Below, piece by piece: positions 23,901-34,849 of a DNA stretch of 64,000 nucleotides (its first letter is position 1; each line of letters begins with the position of its first letter). Made by a program: the position numbers and the translations under genes. Below the pieces are notes generated by a model that saw only the letters and a list, made by a program, of their open reading frames with translations, had not been told where the DNA came from and did no database searches. Source of the DNA: Klebsormidium nitens (Eukaryota > Streptophyta > Klebsormidiophyceae > Klebsormidiales > Klebsormidiaceae); assembly GCA_000708835.1 (NCBI GenBank), contig DF237009.1:62001-126000 (forward strand), written 5' to 3'.

Positions 23901-26900
23901 ATTCCTTCACCTTCCTTACAGGTGGCAAACATAGCACAGGCGACGATCAATCGGCTACAGGGCCTTGTGAGCGAGAAGGAGACGGCAATCACGGCATTGC
24001 GCGAGGCCCTCGGCGAGGCGCGGCGGAAGATGCTGGAGCAGCAGGAGCGGGACCGGACGGAGATCGGACGGCTCAACGAGGCCCTCTTCGTGCGGAACGA
24101 GAAGAGCATCCAGGTGTCCCAGTCGTTTCTCCACTCACTATCATTCCTGAACGCGTTTCGCTTGACCGACTACTCATCGGCTCGCTACAACCGCAACCAG
24201 ACAGGAACCGAGTTCGTTCGTGCATTTCACCCTTCGCATATCAACATGCGTACAAGCTTCTGGAGTTGATATCCATATTGGCGAGTCTACTCACCCTGGA
24301 GGCCCTCTCGGCACCAACGAAGGGGTCTTGTGAGCGCGATGCTAGAGAGCTAAGAGGAAGAGGAGCAATGCAACGAAACGAGGCGAGAAAGAGAATCACC
24401 CAAGCTTGGGGTGGAAAGCATGCACTGCCCCAGCAGCTCAATGCTTTATTACCTACCTGCTCACGAAGGAGACCTTTGTAAAGCCCAAGGGCAGATTACC
24501 GATCGAAGCAAGGGTATGTTGGAAAGGAGAGGGCGTGACTGACCGGCACTGAAACACTTGACGGCGTCAACTGCCCACGTTCTCCAAACCACTCACGAAG
24601 CGCAAACGTGTCTGCTTCCGTTTGCTCTTCGCTGCACTCAGAATGTTTGATGACGGGTTGAGTCAGCCCTACGTTGACTCTAACCAGATTGTCGGGCTCA
24701 AACAGATTGAAGCCTGGCAGAACCCGTGGAAGGAGAACGTGGACCAAATTCGGACTTTTCGAAACCTCCACCATTGGGTACTCAGGACTGCGCGCAGTAA
24801 GTAGCTTTTCCCGGCCGCACTGCCTTGGGAACCAGCACTTACCCCGGTACCTCTTGAAGACCAAAACTGTCAGCCGTTATGTACAACGCAAGTACCGGGT
24901 ACAAATTCTGACCAAAATCAGGACCCCGGGCTCAGCATCCCGGGCGGTGGGCACACGCGCGGTCGAAAGGGTACTAAAGCTTGGCAGGGTCTAAAAACTT
25001 CGAATTTGGTCCACGTTCTCCTTCCACGCATTCTGACATCCGAGGTTAACATTCTCCGCACCCATAGCCCACCAAAACCTCAAACCCAAACCCGTCCGTC
25101 CTCTGGATAGTGACGCAACTCAAAGTAGCCATAAGTCGACCCTAAAATGATATCTTGAAATGAAAGTAACTCAAGATTTGAGTATGCCTCCAGGACATGC
25201 GGACGGCCCTCCACGACCTGGGCAAGCGGATGCCCGCCGCCGGCGGCGGCGGGGGCCGCTTTGCGGAGCTGACGTTCGAGGAACTGAAACGGTTTGCAAG
25301 CGAGAAAGAGGAACAGATCGAGGCGCTCCAGCAAGGCCTGCGCGAGTGGGAGGTGAGAATACACAATGTCAAAAGCGCGATTTTACACTGCTGAGTTTCT
25401 GTATGTCAGATGTTGAGGTTCAGAATATAAGATATTGAACATCCGTGGTTCAGAGCTCTAAGATAGGGCTGACAAGCTTCGTGAGTCGTTCGGGGTCTGG
25501 CTGAGAAGTCGGCCCGCCCCTAGTTCATGGAAGCAAACATAGTCCGCTCCACAAGTGGGAGGTGTGGGGTGTCATAGAATCCGTACTTCAGAGATGGAGT
25601 TCAGCGTCTGGATTCCGAGCTATTCGGGATCTGGCTGCAGAATCCCCCTTTAGTACCACTACCCACTATCGAACGATGCAAAGATGTGATGCGGTGGACG
25701 GAATTGGTCATTTCTCGAATTTTCTTCTGGCTGTAGGCGCGGTACAAGGATACGGAGGCGCGCCTGACGCACGAGCGCGACGCGCGGGCGGCCGAGTGCG
25801 CGCGGCTGGAGCAGGAGATCCAAGTGGAGCGCGCGCGCGCGCCCTCCAAGCTCATGGAGAGCCTGGTGGCCAAGCTCAAGGCGCAGCTGGGTATGGCGCT
25901 AACCCGCTCTGAAACCTTTCTCCGAACTTCGATGTGGGAATAGATTACGTGACTACAGATATTTTTTGCTGTCTTCAACTTGAAACCTCTCTTCAAGCCC
26001 TTATCCAACACAAACCTGCTCGGGATGGCCCCAGCGACAATGTTATTTGATATCCCTCCCGCCTTTTGCCGTCAAGGGATGCCCTCTCTTTGAGGGTCGA
26101 GCGGTCTCGCTTCTTTGCGGCTTTCGAAAATAGTCTTGCTCAAAGTCAATTCCCGAATTTTCAAATGGGTTGCTTTTCAAGCTTTCCAAGTGACTTGGTC
26201 CAGTCGTTTCTTCCTCTGGTGGGGTTCTCCGTTTCTTTCGGCTGGGTTCGTTTTTCTCCCTAGAAGTTCTTACATCCCAAAATTTGTTCCCACAGGCGCC
26301 AAGGAATCAAAGCTGGCCCACATGCGCGACGCGATCAAGCAACTAGACGCGCGGCTCGTGGGCGCGCTCCAGGCGAACGCGGACGCGATCCTCGCGCAGA
26401 GCGGCGGCCGCGCGTCCGAGCAACTAGGCGCGGCGGAACTGCGCGGGCGGCTGCGCGAGCTGGGCGAGCGGATGGAGCGCATGCAGGAGGAGGTGCTGCG
26501 CTGCCGCGCGGTGGAGCAGGAGCGGACTGCTGAGGTGGGCGCTGACGTCACGTGCAGCCCTTTGCTGACGCGGAGAGTGGGATTGGACGCCTTGAAGTCG
26601 TTCTTTTATTTGCCTCTCAGAATGACGCCAGTTATGTTCGATGGAACTGGTCGGAAAATTCCTATTGACTTGCTTGCATAGATGCAAAATGGTAGCAGTT
26701 ACAGAGTCTCCGCACTGGGTGTCACGTTGCACCACGTGCTGGCCCCTGGTCAAACCAGGATGGCTCAGTTCTTTGTTGAGGTTGGTCAGCTTAACCACCT
26801 GCCGGTCATCCCAACCTTTAAGATGCTGCAGTACTCTTGGAGTCTGTGTTCGAAAGAAGCAGGCTTTTGGTCAGGCTCGGCCCGACAATTGCCTCCAGAA

Positions 26901-29900
26901 CGATCCTTCGACCGGTCTGACAAAGAAACGTCCGGGATTGCGGACAAACCCAACAATGTCCTTGCCAAAGTGGTAGGATTTAGTCCCACTTCAATATACA
27001 ACAAGGAGCAGACATCGTCTTTCCAAGCCCAGCGGACGGTTAGGAAGTCAGCGTCTAGGGAATTATAGTCCACGTTGGGCACAATCAAACTGAGTAACGC
27101 ATTCGCACATGTCAACTGCTCCGCATTCGTTACCTCAGCCCTCGTGCTGGTACCCCTCTCTAGAACCCGCAGTGAGCGTATAAGGAGACTGAGTCCGGCT
27201 CCGGTGTTTTGCAGTGCCAAGCCCTTAAGGAGGAGATCTTCAAGGAGAAGGAAGCGGGCCGTCGCCTGACAAATGAGCTCCACCGCACCAAACCCTCGGG
27301 CGAGGCCGCGGGCGCCCAAACCTCTAAACCCTCCGAGGCCGACGCAGTCGCGGAGCTTAAGGAGAAGGTGCGGATCTTGGCCGTCCAAAACAAGCGGCTG
27401 CAGGGCCAACTCGCGGACGCCCGCAAAAGCCTTTCGGACGGCCCGGGGAAGCATGCGGACGCACAGCAGGAAAATTCGGACGGCCGGAAAACTTATCCGG
27501 ACGCCTCGGGGAAGCATTTGGACGCCCGGGAGAAAGGCCCGGACGCTCGGCCCGCTAATACGGACGCCCAGCCCAGCAGGTCGGACCACAGGAAAGGACT
27601 GCGCGAGAGTGGTCCGCTCTCCACGACCCGCCGGCCGGCGTCAGCCAAAGCGGCTATCTCGAAAGAGAGTACCGGAACGGATACCGGAGCGGACCCGAAA
27701 GGTACCGGGGGGATCCCTGGAACAGCCCGGACGAAGCGCGCGAGCAGCGACGGGTGGCCGGAGGGCGGCGAGGGTACGCGCAGGGGTTTAGGAGGGTTTG
27801 GCGCGACGGGGAGGGTCGGGTTCGGCGAACGGGACAGGGGTTTGGGAGGGTTAGGGGTAACGGAAGGGACGGGGCATGAGGATAAGGAGAATGCGGGGAG
27901 CAGTGCACCGACAAAGGATCAAGGGGGAGAGACTCAGGCTTCGAGTAAGGAGTCTTGAAAAAGTTGCATCCTTTGTTGGGCTGGTTTACTTGGTCTTTTC
28001 GTAAGAACGCAGAGTCCATGTGTGGATGCAGGAGAGTCTAAGTATGGATGCGAAGCTACTTTGACTGATTTGAATAAAGCAAAAGCCTGGTTCGCGAGAC
28101 ATGCACTCGAACTGACCGTGCAAAGGGTAAGTGTGCACAAGCGGTCTTGTTACATGTCAAATCGGAAGGTACTAAAACTGGAAAAATTGACGGTGTCATA
28201 TTAGCTTTAAAATGATCAAATGCAGAGACCAGTCAGCTGAACGACAGTCGATTACTGACTTTATCAAGAGGATTCCAAAATGTCGAAGGGTTTTATATTC
28301 GCAAGCACTCTGCATCTGTCTGTATAGCTGGCAATTGGAGGAGCTTACGCGATCTTTAAGATTTTGAAAGTTTCTTCTCAGATTGGACCCGCTAACCAGA
28401 CAAATGCCCAAACTCTTGAATCGGGTTTTCTTTTGTTTGCAGCCGGCGCCCTCGCCGCTTGGGAAGAACACAAGCGAACCGTGCGCCGGCTCGACTCCCT
28501 CCGCGCGAAAGTCGCGCAGTCCAAGAAGGACCTCGACGGAGCCGAGGCCAAACTGCGGGGGGCCCAAGAGCGGATCGCGCAGCTCGAGGCGGAGCGCGAC
28601 AAGTACCGGGACAAAGTGCGCGCGCTGGAGGCCGCCCGGCGCGATGCCGACGGCCGCGGGCCGCGGCTCGGCGACGCGGCCAAGATCCGGGGTCTAACGG
28701 AGGGTTTGGAAGAAGTAGAGCGGGAGAACGAGCGTCTGCGGAAGACGGTCTTTGTCGAGAAGGAGCGGGAGATTACGGAGCTCCGGCGAAGACTCGAGCG
28801 GAACGACGGCGGAACGGGCAAAATCCCGGAAAGCCTGACGCCCGGGGGTGCGCAGAGAGGGGGTATTGGGAGAGGGGGATCCCCCCGATTCGAGGCGCCT
28901 AACGAATCCGGGGCTGCCACGTTGCAGCATCTGGAGGAATGTAAAAAGGCGCTACTGGAGAAAGACAATGCCAATCTGGAGCTTCGATTCGAAAAAGAAA
29001 AGAGTCTGCTGCAGCTAGCGAGAGTGCAGCGGCGTCTGAAGTTACTGTTCGACGAGGAGATGGCTCCTCCGGGGAATTCGCCGAGCGGAACTCCCCGCGG
29101 GGGGGCCACGGTGCGTGGCAAAACGACCCCCCGGAAGGAGCAGGAGATGGAGGGCGTGATTGAGGCGCTGAAAAAGGTAGCGGAAAAGCTGCGGGCGGAA
29201 AACGAGGCGCTGCGGAAAGCGAGCCATAGCAACGTGAAGTACATGGAGATGGTGAATAAAGGCCGGGAGATGGGGAAGAGAGTGCGCGAGCTCGAAGCGG
29301 AGCTCGAAACCGCGCGCAGGTGGGCGCGCGCTGCTGGATACAGATTGTCAAACTCGCACTGCCCCTTGGCTCCATCCTTATGGATGGTTTGATGTTTCGG
29401 CATCGCAGGTCTCAAAGTTCTCAATTCCACCTCCTAGGTTTCTGCCGTCCAGATCGTCTCGAATTGGCACCAGTGCTTTTGGCATAAGATTTGGTGCAAT
29501 GTCCTTTTCTGTATAGTCGCGGAAGGGTTAGTCCGCAGTCAAACCGGGGCACTGCTCGCGACTTTTCTTGAACCGCCTCCTTTCCCGTCTCCCTCAATGC
29601 ATGTGATAGGGTACGGGGCGACGGATCAAAAAGGGTTAAACTATCGGTTGACAGGAAGGGGTGCCTCTCAAGATCCCAAAATCTAACTCAAGTTTGCGAG
29701 AACATGAGGACCAGGTTCGAAAAGGGAAGTCAATCTTTACCCGGAAAGAGCGACAGGCACCTCCTTCACCCCTGAACTCAAAAAGAAAGACCGCGACTGG
29801 TAAGAATGCAACTTCTTGTTTTTACAAACCGATCAGAACCCGCAGCTCTTATGTTTGAGGATCCTTATCCTTGCAGGAATAGCGACGGGGAGCTCCTCAA

Positions 29901-31739
29901 GAAGACATCGAAGTTGGAGGACTCGCAGGCCACCCTCCGCGCCGACCTCCGCAAAACCAAGGACGAGAACCAGTCCCTGAAGCTCGCCCTGGAGGAAGCG
30001 CGCGCGGCGCGTGCGCGCGCAGAGAGGGAGCTCGCGGCCGCGGCCGCGGCCGCGCGCGCGCCGGCCGTCCCCGAGGAGGAGTACGCGGAGCTGGCGCGAA
30101 CGTGCGGGGAGCGGGAGGAGGAGATCGGACGGCTCAGGGCCGAGCTGCGGGAGCGATCGACGGCTGAGGAAGAGTTGGCGCTCCAGCTGGCGGCCGCGGA
30201 GGACGAGCTGGATTTGCTGCACGGCCAGCGGGCGGTGCGCAACGCGGTGGGGCTGGAGCAGCTCGCGGCGGAGGTAAGGCTTAGGATTTGGGTTTAAACG
30301 ACGGGGTTTTCCCACGTTAGAGCAATTTTCTTAGGTTATTGGGAACTAGTGAGAAGATTTGGTAGATCGTCAGATTATCGGGGTTTCCCTTACATTGTCG
30401 GGGATCTGTTAGGGGTCTGTTAGGCTAGTTTGGGGTGCCTGTTAGGATATCTGGATTTCCTTACTTTGTCAGAATCTGATCACTTCGTCGAGGTTTTGTA
30501 AGTCACAGGGTTCAGAGTAGTAGGAAAATGAAGTCAATGTCTCTGCTCTGGCGTTCGAACAGTTGCCGGCTTTATATATACTGGATGGCTCACAACGTAC
30601 TGGAGGATTAATCAGCAATTTAATCGGGTCGAAAAACACGGCTTCGTCAGGGGGATTGCGTTTCACACTTGAAGCATCTATGAAGTACAACGGGTCTCGC
30701 AAAATGCACAATGCGCAGTAAAATGGAGCATCTACGAAGCACTACGGGTCTCGCAAAATGCTTCATGTTCGGTGTTTGGAGACTGGCAAAGAGGCAACGG
30801 CGGGACTGGTGTTGCATCGTCCTTATAGCCGGAACGATTACGAAGTGGCATCGCAGCCCTTCATCTCTAACGCTTTCAAAGAATTTTATGGAAACTCTAG
30901 TTGTGCATAATCTCCCCACAGTTGACAAAGTTGCGGGGCCACGTGGCAAGCCTGGAGGCCGAGCGTGAAGAATCGCTCCTCGAAGCGGCGGAGCGCGATA
31001 CGGGTGGAACGGACGGAGCGAACGGAATGCCGGAACGCGACCCGAGCGGAATGGGCACCGAGGCGCGCAGGCTGGCCGAGGAAAACCGGCGGTTGCGCGC
31101 CGAACTTGCGTCTTACAGCCCCGCGTTTTTCCAGGAGGTCGAGGAACTGAAAGCGGACCACCACGAACTGATTAAGGTGGGAATAAGGATCTGGGGTTTC
31201 GATTTCGAAAGATTAGAATTTGGCTTTTGGGTTTTATGCTTTGTGAAGTTGAGAGATCTGGATTCTTTGGCTTTTAGATTTTGGTGACCATCAGCGCTCG
31301 GAAGAAGTGCAGCTCTTTCAAGCTTTGATATAATAGAAGAGGATCAATGCGAGCTGATGGATGGTTTTCCGGGCGTCGAGAAATTGGGAGTTTGGGCTTT
31401 GCGAATCTTGGGAGTTCGCTTTCTGGGATTTTCTGTGGTTGTGACTCTTTTGAGAGGTTGGGGAACTGAACCGTTTTCCGTACGCGAGAAGCCATGGAAC
31501 AAGTCACACTGAAGTTGTTCCAACTCTTGGTTTGCTGGTATGAGCTTCTAAATCGGATAAGATTACCCAACTTGAAAGCATGCCTTTGGGGAGTGTATGC
31601 CTTTCGCGCTACGAGCTCCGCGTGACGTTATTGCTGATGAGCATTTGTGTCTGTTCAGCTGTGCGACCGGTACGAAGCCCTCTTACACGACCATGCGCGG
31701 AAGACGGGGAGTGTGTTTACTCCGGGCAACGTCGACTAA
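5910..31739 (+). CDS. CEP290: CEP290 ciliary transition-zone protein, 30 exons, 2,754 aa predicted
   Basis: Exons: 5910-6017, 6558-6659, 7034-7160, 8369-8524, 8988-9118, 9759-9809, 10430-10545, 10956-11106, 12010-12195, 12909-13122, 13753-13892, 14405-14574, 15147-16737, 17410-17556, 17933-18373, 18923-19060, 19544-19732, 20069-20257, 20968-21287, 21613-21850, 22578-22853, 23922-24113, 25194-25352, 25737-25890, 26296-26534, 27215-27944, 28443-29319, 29877-30273, 30922-31176, 31659-31739. Every junction is in phase and the sum, 8,265 nt, gives one open frame. Landmarks shared with human CEP290 (2,479 aa), in the same order: DYEAGVYGL near 500 followed by a VDLGDFR element, KRLTVLQ near 1081, NIAQATINRLQ, APSKLMESLVAKLKAQL, and SPAFFQEVEELK near the C-terminus. 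Almost the whole protein is coiled coil. The family builds the Y-links of the ciliary transition zone and gates protein entry. Low-complexity inserts in exons 13 and 26 explain the extra length. Intron 18 appears to use a GC donor. Many introns hold decayed exon copies. Confidence 0.93.
7617..8368 (+). repeat. echo array of CEP290 exon 4 start (about five decayed copies)
   Basis: The true exon begins at 8369 after TTTCGCAG. Copies of its 5' end, with the intron tail before it, lie at about 7617-7660 (weak), 7751-7800, 7927-7975, 8055-8120 and 8195-8268. They share the string GAGGCGCTGGTGGGCAAGCT or close variants. The copy at 8195 keeps the splice acceptor and about 65 bp of near-identical exon. 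The copy at 8055 has lost four bases. Spacing is roughly 130-175 bp. None continues into the rest of the exon, so they are non-functional 5' fragments left in the intron. Confidence 0.85.
9214..9631 (+). repeat. echo array of CEP290 exon 5 end and donor
   Basis: Exon 5 ends at 9118 with a string close to GCGGATCGAGTCG followed by GTGAGCGG. Downstream copies of this exon end plus donor occur at about 9214-9258, 9340-9405 (very close, donor intact), 9469-9511 and 9578-9631 (weak). They are arranged in tandem at 110-130 bp intervals inside the intron. Confidence 0.75.
10709..10762 (+). repeat. echo of CEP290 exon 8 start
   Basis: A single copy of the first about 40 bp of exon 8 (true start 10956). 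The shared core is TGCAGCGCGAGAACAAGGTG. The acceptor AG region is damaged (GCAAAGAG instead of GCAGGGAG), so this copy is unlikely to be spliced. A short direct repeat (core CTGAACCGCAAGTTTCA, at about 10824 and 10896) lies between the copy and the true exon. Confidence 0.75.
11555..11904 (+). repeat. echoes of CEP290 exon 9 start (two copies)
   Basis: True exon 9 begins at 12010. Copies of its start lie at about 11555-11600 (diverged) and 11823-11904. The second matches over about 80 bp, including the segment encoding MEAVAADGEREKAELLAQVAE, then ends abruptly. Both are in the intron upstream of the exon. Confidence 0.85.
12258..12660 (+). repeat. echoes of CEP290 exon 9 end (three copies)
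   Basis: The last about 95 bp of exon 9 (true end 12195) recur downstream at 12258-12365 (close; it keeps the segment encoding EGRAAELAEE and a GTGAG-type donor), 12430-12492 (diverged) and 12594-12660 (diverged). Exon 9 therefore carries echoes on both sides, start copies upstream and end copies downstream. Confidence 0.8.
13548..13630 (+). repeat. echo of CEP290 exon 11 start
   Basis: A diverged copy of the first about 50 bp of exon 11 (true start 13753), beginning GTTGGCGCGGCA. It also carries its own internal duplication of a GATGAAGCTGG segment. The copied acceptor region reads CATAG. Confidence 0.75.
14128..14330 (+). repeat. echoes of CEP290 exon 12 start (two copies)
   Basis: True exon 12 starts at 14405. 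A close copy at about 14252-14330 keeps the CCAG acceptor and the stretch encoding LSRLADYEAGVYELSEA. A more diverged fragment of the same exon lies at 14128-14170. Confidence 0.8.
14645..14867 (+). repeat. echoes of CEP290 exon 12 end (two copies)
   Basis: The end of exon 12 (true end 14574, encoding NHRNQQMEDLLEEN) recurs at about 14645-14735 and 14776-14867. The first keeps an ACAG/GTGCGC donor; in the second it has mutated to ACAGTTGCGC. Both carry frame-breaking changes. Confidence 0.8.
14940..15086 (+). repeat. echoes of CEP290 exon 13 start (two short copies)
   Basis: Short copies around the AAGGCGGGCGTC core of exon 13 (true start 15147) at about 14940-14972 and 15052-15086. They are short and GC-rich, so chance or low-complexity similarity is harder to exclude than for the other arrays. 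Confidence 0.5.
16757..16944. repeat. inverted repeat in CEP290 intron 13
   Basis: A 19-nt arm at 16757-16775 is the reverse complement of 16926-16944 with one mismatch, enclosing about 150 bp. The left arm is partly duplicated just inside (16780-16793). It could be a short non-autonomous transposon (MITE-like) or an RNA hairpin. I see no clear target-site duplication. Confidence 0.6.
20258..20967 (+). other. putative GC-AG intron of CEP290
   Basis: Exon 18 must end in phase 0 before exon 19 at 20968. The only fitting border is CAG/GCACGT at 20257/20258, a GC donor in good context. GC-AG introns are a known minority class. A downstream GT at 20262 would shift the frame. Confidence 0.6.
21930..22240 (+). 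repeat. echoes of CEP290 exon 20 end (two diverged copies)
   Basis: True exon 20 ends at 21850 within a string encoding GEDTALLHRQ. Diverged copies lie at about 21930-21985 (GGGGAGGAACTGGCACTGCT) and 22199-22240. Both are downstream of the exon, as for other donor-side echoes. Confidence 0.6.
23104..23885 (+). repeat. echo array of CEP290 exon 22 start (six copies)
   Basis: True exon 22 starts at 23922. Copies of the last part of the intron plus the first about 85 bp of the exon lie at about 23104-23141, 23205-23255, 23317-23405, 23459-23575, 23613-23727 and 23767-23885. The last four have a period near 155 bp and increase in similarity toward the true exon. Copies at 23459, 23613 and 23767 keep a pyrimidine-rich tract and CAG acceptor. 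Each switches to intron sequence after the codons for REAL, and the copy at 23767 then reads FDL-stop. Confidence 0.9.
24725..25028. repeat. perfect 28-bp inverted repeat in CEP290 intron 22
   Basis: Arms 24725-24752 and 25001-25028 are exact reverse complements, separated by 248 bp. The perfect match suggests recent origin or selection. It may be a MITE-like element or an RNA stem that folds intron 22. The inner sequence has no coding potential I recognise. Confidence 0.75.
27434..27601 (+). repeat. coding 21-bp repeat in CEP290 exon 26, eight heptapeptides
   Basis: Eight degenerate in-frame heptapeptides, each starting x-D-A or x-D-G (for example SDGRKTY, PDASGKH, LDAREKG, TDAQPSR). The unit has a conserved CGGACG core. 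The tract is polar and charged, likely disordered, and interrupts the coiled coil. Confidence 0.75.
30671..30765 (+). repeat. two-copy direct repeat, period 54 bp, CEP290 intron 28
   Basis: Two copies (30671 and 30725) share GAGCATCTAYGAAG and CGGGTCTCGCAAAATGC. It is not related to an adjacent exon, so it differs from the exon echoes. Confidence 0.7.
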
Positions 31740-34700
31740 AATGAGGACAAATGAAGCCTGCATCTTTTGCTCGCTAAGCCTGGGCGCTGTGACATCTTAT
31801 GCTGGGTCGCAATGCCACTCATTGCGGGTTTTTCAGTAATGCAGGGATGTTTCAAAATGATGCACTGTTCGTAACCCCAGTATTGCAAGTGATGCTGCGA
31901 CCTCGATCGACCAAATCGATTGAAGGCTTCAATAATTCCTTCATTACTCGGCTTCATGCACGGTTCGTTTCAACACTTGCAGAGTGAGTCTCGCTGTGAC
32001 GTAGGCCGTATTGTTTATAGATCATGAAAGTGTTGGTTATGACACGCTTGTGACGTCAATACCAGTCATGCAGAATCTAGTAGAGTCAGTCCGGGGACAT
32101 CAGATCCTTTTTGAGAAGGATGTTAGATCTGGTTGATCATTAAGTCTCATACGGTTGGCGGTTGAATCGAAGAATAAAGTGATACATTGTAAGGCAATGC
32201 ATGAGAGCATGTAGATTTCGAACACCAAGACTAGTAACTGCGAACCAAACCCGGACAGCGAGCATTGAAGGCTCTGTATTGACTTCGTTGGCGGCCGCCA
32301 GTGTATAACTCCATTTAACACGCGCGCCGGGGTTCAGGAAAAGCTAACCGTCTCCACATTGCCGCCCGCTGTGAACCGGGTGGGCTATTAGGACATGGAT
32401 TCAAGCTACGGAAAAATCCTAACCAGGTTGACTCCGTCTGCAAGGAGTAGTGCGTACACCCCGCTTGAAGCAACTGATTGGCACATTCTAGATCAACTTG
32501 AAGGCAGCCTGACACAAATCCGACGAAGCAAGAATCTGCTGTCAGTGCTGAGAAGAATTTCTCTAGCTTGCACGAGGCCTCGATGCCGGAGTCACGTGGG
32601 CAGTAGATAGCCTGACGGTAGTAGCCTGAGACAGAACTTGAATATAGCGCGGACCCGCGCGGCCGGGCCAGGCTACAGCCCTGTCACTGTAGGCGGCCGG
32701 CCCGCCCGGCAAGCTGTACGGTCGAAGTCACCGGACGGTTACGATCTGCCGAAACCGGACATTGATCTCTATCGGACGGTTTCAAGCTGCCTATTAATAA
32801 TGCGCGCGCAAATGAGTGGACCACCCTTATCACTTGGACAAGCGAACATCTAGCGGTAGTTGAAAGTCGTCAGATATTGCGAGAGCACATTACCTAGAAC
32901 ATCATAGAACAAGTAAACCACCAGTGCAAACACTGAGTCTGTCATCGTGTCATCGTACCGTGCACCTCCAGTGAGCCTTGTAGGCGTGTCTTCTACAAAC
33001 CTTATGAGTTTCGGCTGAGCGAAAATCGGCAGAGCCTGCGATCATCAGACTCCGATGCAATAATTCTGGAATAGAAGCCGAAAGCACCTACATGTTGTAC
33101 TGCTCCAGGTCTCTGTATTGCAGATCAGCAGTGCAGGACTCGCTCAGCTCGTCACTTTGCACCAGCCTGTCCGTCTCTAAAGCTGTTTTTAATACTCTCA
33201 ACCACCGCGAATAGTACCTGCTTATTGCTTACGTACATTGAAACCTGAACTTGCATTCAAGTTCTTTAATGGACCGGACCTTCAATCATCACCGTACAAT
33301 ACGTTCTCCTTGAAAGATTAATGCAAGATCCGATTGTCATGGGGCCGTACATCTGTACTTTTGTTGTACGGTAGGAATCTGTCCCCTTAATTGAGTAAAT
33401 GAGAATGGCCTCCCTAACCGGGAGGCATTTTTGGGGTTAATATGGAATCGTGTGTCGTGCAGTGAGTTTCGACTCTGGCCTTGTAGGTGCGGCAGGGTTA
33501 TTTGGGGGTTAGGGTAAGTTAAGGATGCGGATGGGGTTTTCTGAGTTAGGGGTTCCCTTGGTGAGACGAGCGATGTTGCCAATCACCGGTTTCAATAGAG
33601 TGGAAGATGAATCGACGGTGTCCGGTCTTCAAGGTCAAAGCTCGGTGGTGCCAAGTTTAGCCAATGAATTCACGGATAAAAATAAAATAGCTTTAATACC
33701 GCGAATTTGACATGCCAATACAGGGAGGCAACCAGGATGAGAATTTGTAGAGAAACGTGGTTAAGAGGTAACAAGGTCCAATCGTGCTGCAGAACGAGGA
33801 CGGGTCGGTTAACTATTCAGGTGTTGCCAGGGGTGCGGAGCGCAACATCATGTTGCATTTAGGGTTTCAGTCCCATTTCAGAGGTGGGTTAATTCAAATG
33901 AATCCTCTTTGTTAACAAATATGAAGTCCTTACGGATGAAAACCTACGGCTAGGATAAAGTCTGAAAGCATGCCTCGATCATGACTTTCTTTCATCTAGA
34001 GACCATCGACTCGCAGTCCTGACTCTACACTTGGAACTCCAGGAGCGGGTTTGAAGTTTATTTCTTTGGTTTGGGAACGTTGAATATCTTGACTGCCACA
34101 GGTCTGGATTCTTTATCCTCTGGAAACCATAGGCTGGTTCGTTATGCTCCATTTCCCAAGTCTGGCCTCTAGGAGAAGATCGTGGAAGACCATGGAAGAC
34201 TCAGAAGACCTAGCTGAACGGCCGTTCTTCCTCGGAGAAGACTGGTACGAATACGGCAATCTTCTCACAAACGACTTAAAAGACCTACTTGATTGGACTT
34301 TCTGGTATGGAGAATCTCAATCAGGTCAACTGCGCGGATCACACATAAAGTGCGGCAGCGTGCGAAGATATTATTAGGTGCAGATCCGCTGGCCGTTACG
34401 ATTTCTAGCTTTAGATTATTAATCGCAAAAATACATTGAATTAGCAGGTGCTGAGGATCACAATTTTCTGGTCAACCTTGTCTTCGCCTCCAAAATCAAG
34501 GAACCAAAGTCGTAAGCGGGAGCCTAACATAAAAGTGATCGAAGTGAGGAAGAAAGGGGAGAAGGACGAGACGAAAAGAGTATAGCAGCAGAAGCGTTCA
34601 GTCGTCTCTCCAACTAAAGTGCACGGAAAACTTGTCAATGGCCTACTGCCAAAGTGAAGGAGAAGAGAAAGAAAGAACGAGCGGGGACACGTTAGTAGAG

Positions 34701-34849
34701 AAGAGCACCGAAATGTCTGTGAAGGTCCCTTACTTGCAGAGCAGCCCGGCTCAATGAGGCGGGGAGGGAGGCGCAACGTCAGATCTGCACAAAGAGGCAA
34801 TCGTGTGGAGGTCTTTGAGTAGAAGGGCCTGGAAAACAACGGAAGCACG
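31740..34849. other. intergenic, CEP290 to kinase
   Basis: About 3.1 kb between the CEP290 stop and the kinase start. It should hold the CEP290 3' untranslated region (an AATAAA lies at about 32172, unproven) and the kinase promoter. A GC-rich island at about 32640-32800 and an open frame at 34144-34377 have no recognisable relatives. I find no supported gene. Confidence 0.5.

Noticed and set aside
28022-28204. Possible extra CEP290 exon after TGCAG at about 28033
   Set aside because: Exon 26 joins exon 27 directly in phase with the conserved AWEEHKRTVRRLDSLR region following; the candidate contains in-frame stops in the needed phase.
28378-29430. Minus-strand open frame of 350 codons
   Set aside because: Antisense shadow of CEP290 exon 27; no start context, splice pattern or domain.
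32640-32800. GC-rich island as an isolated exon
   Set aside because: No acceptor/donor pair with a sustained frame and no recognisable product.
34144-34377. Possible 77-codon gene (residues include EDWYEYGNLL)
   Set aside because: Codon use is not GC-biased like real exons here, no convincing partner exons, no recognised family.
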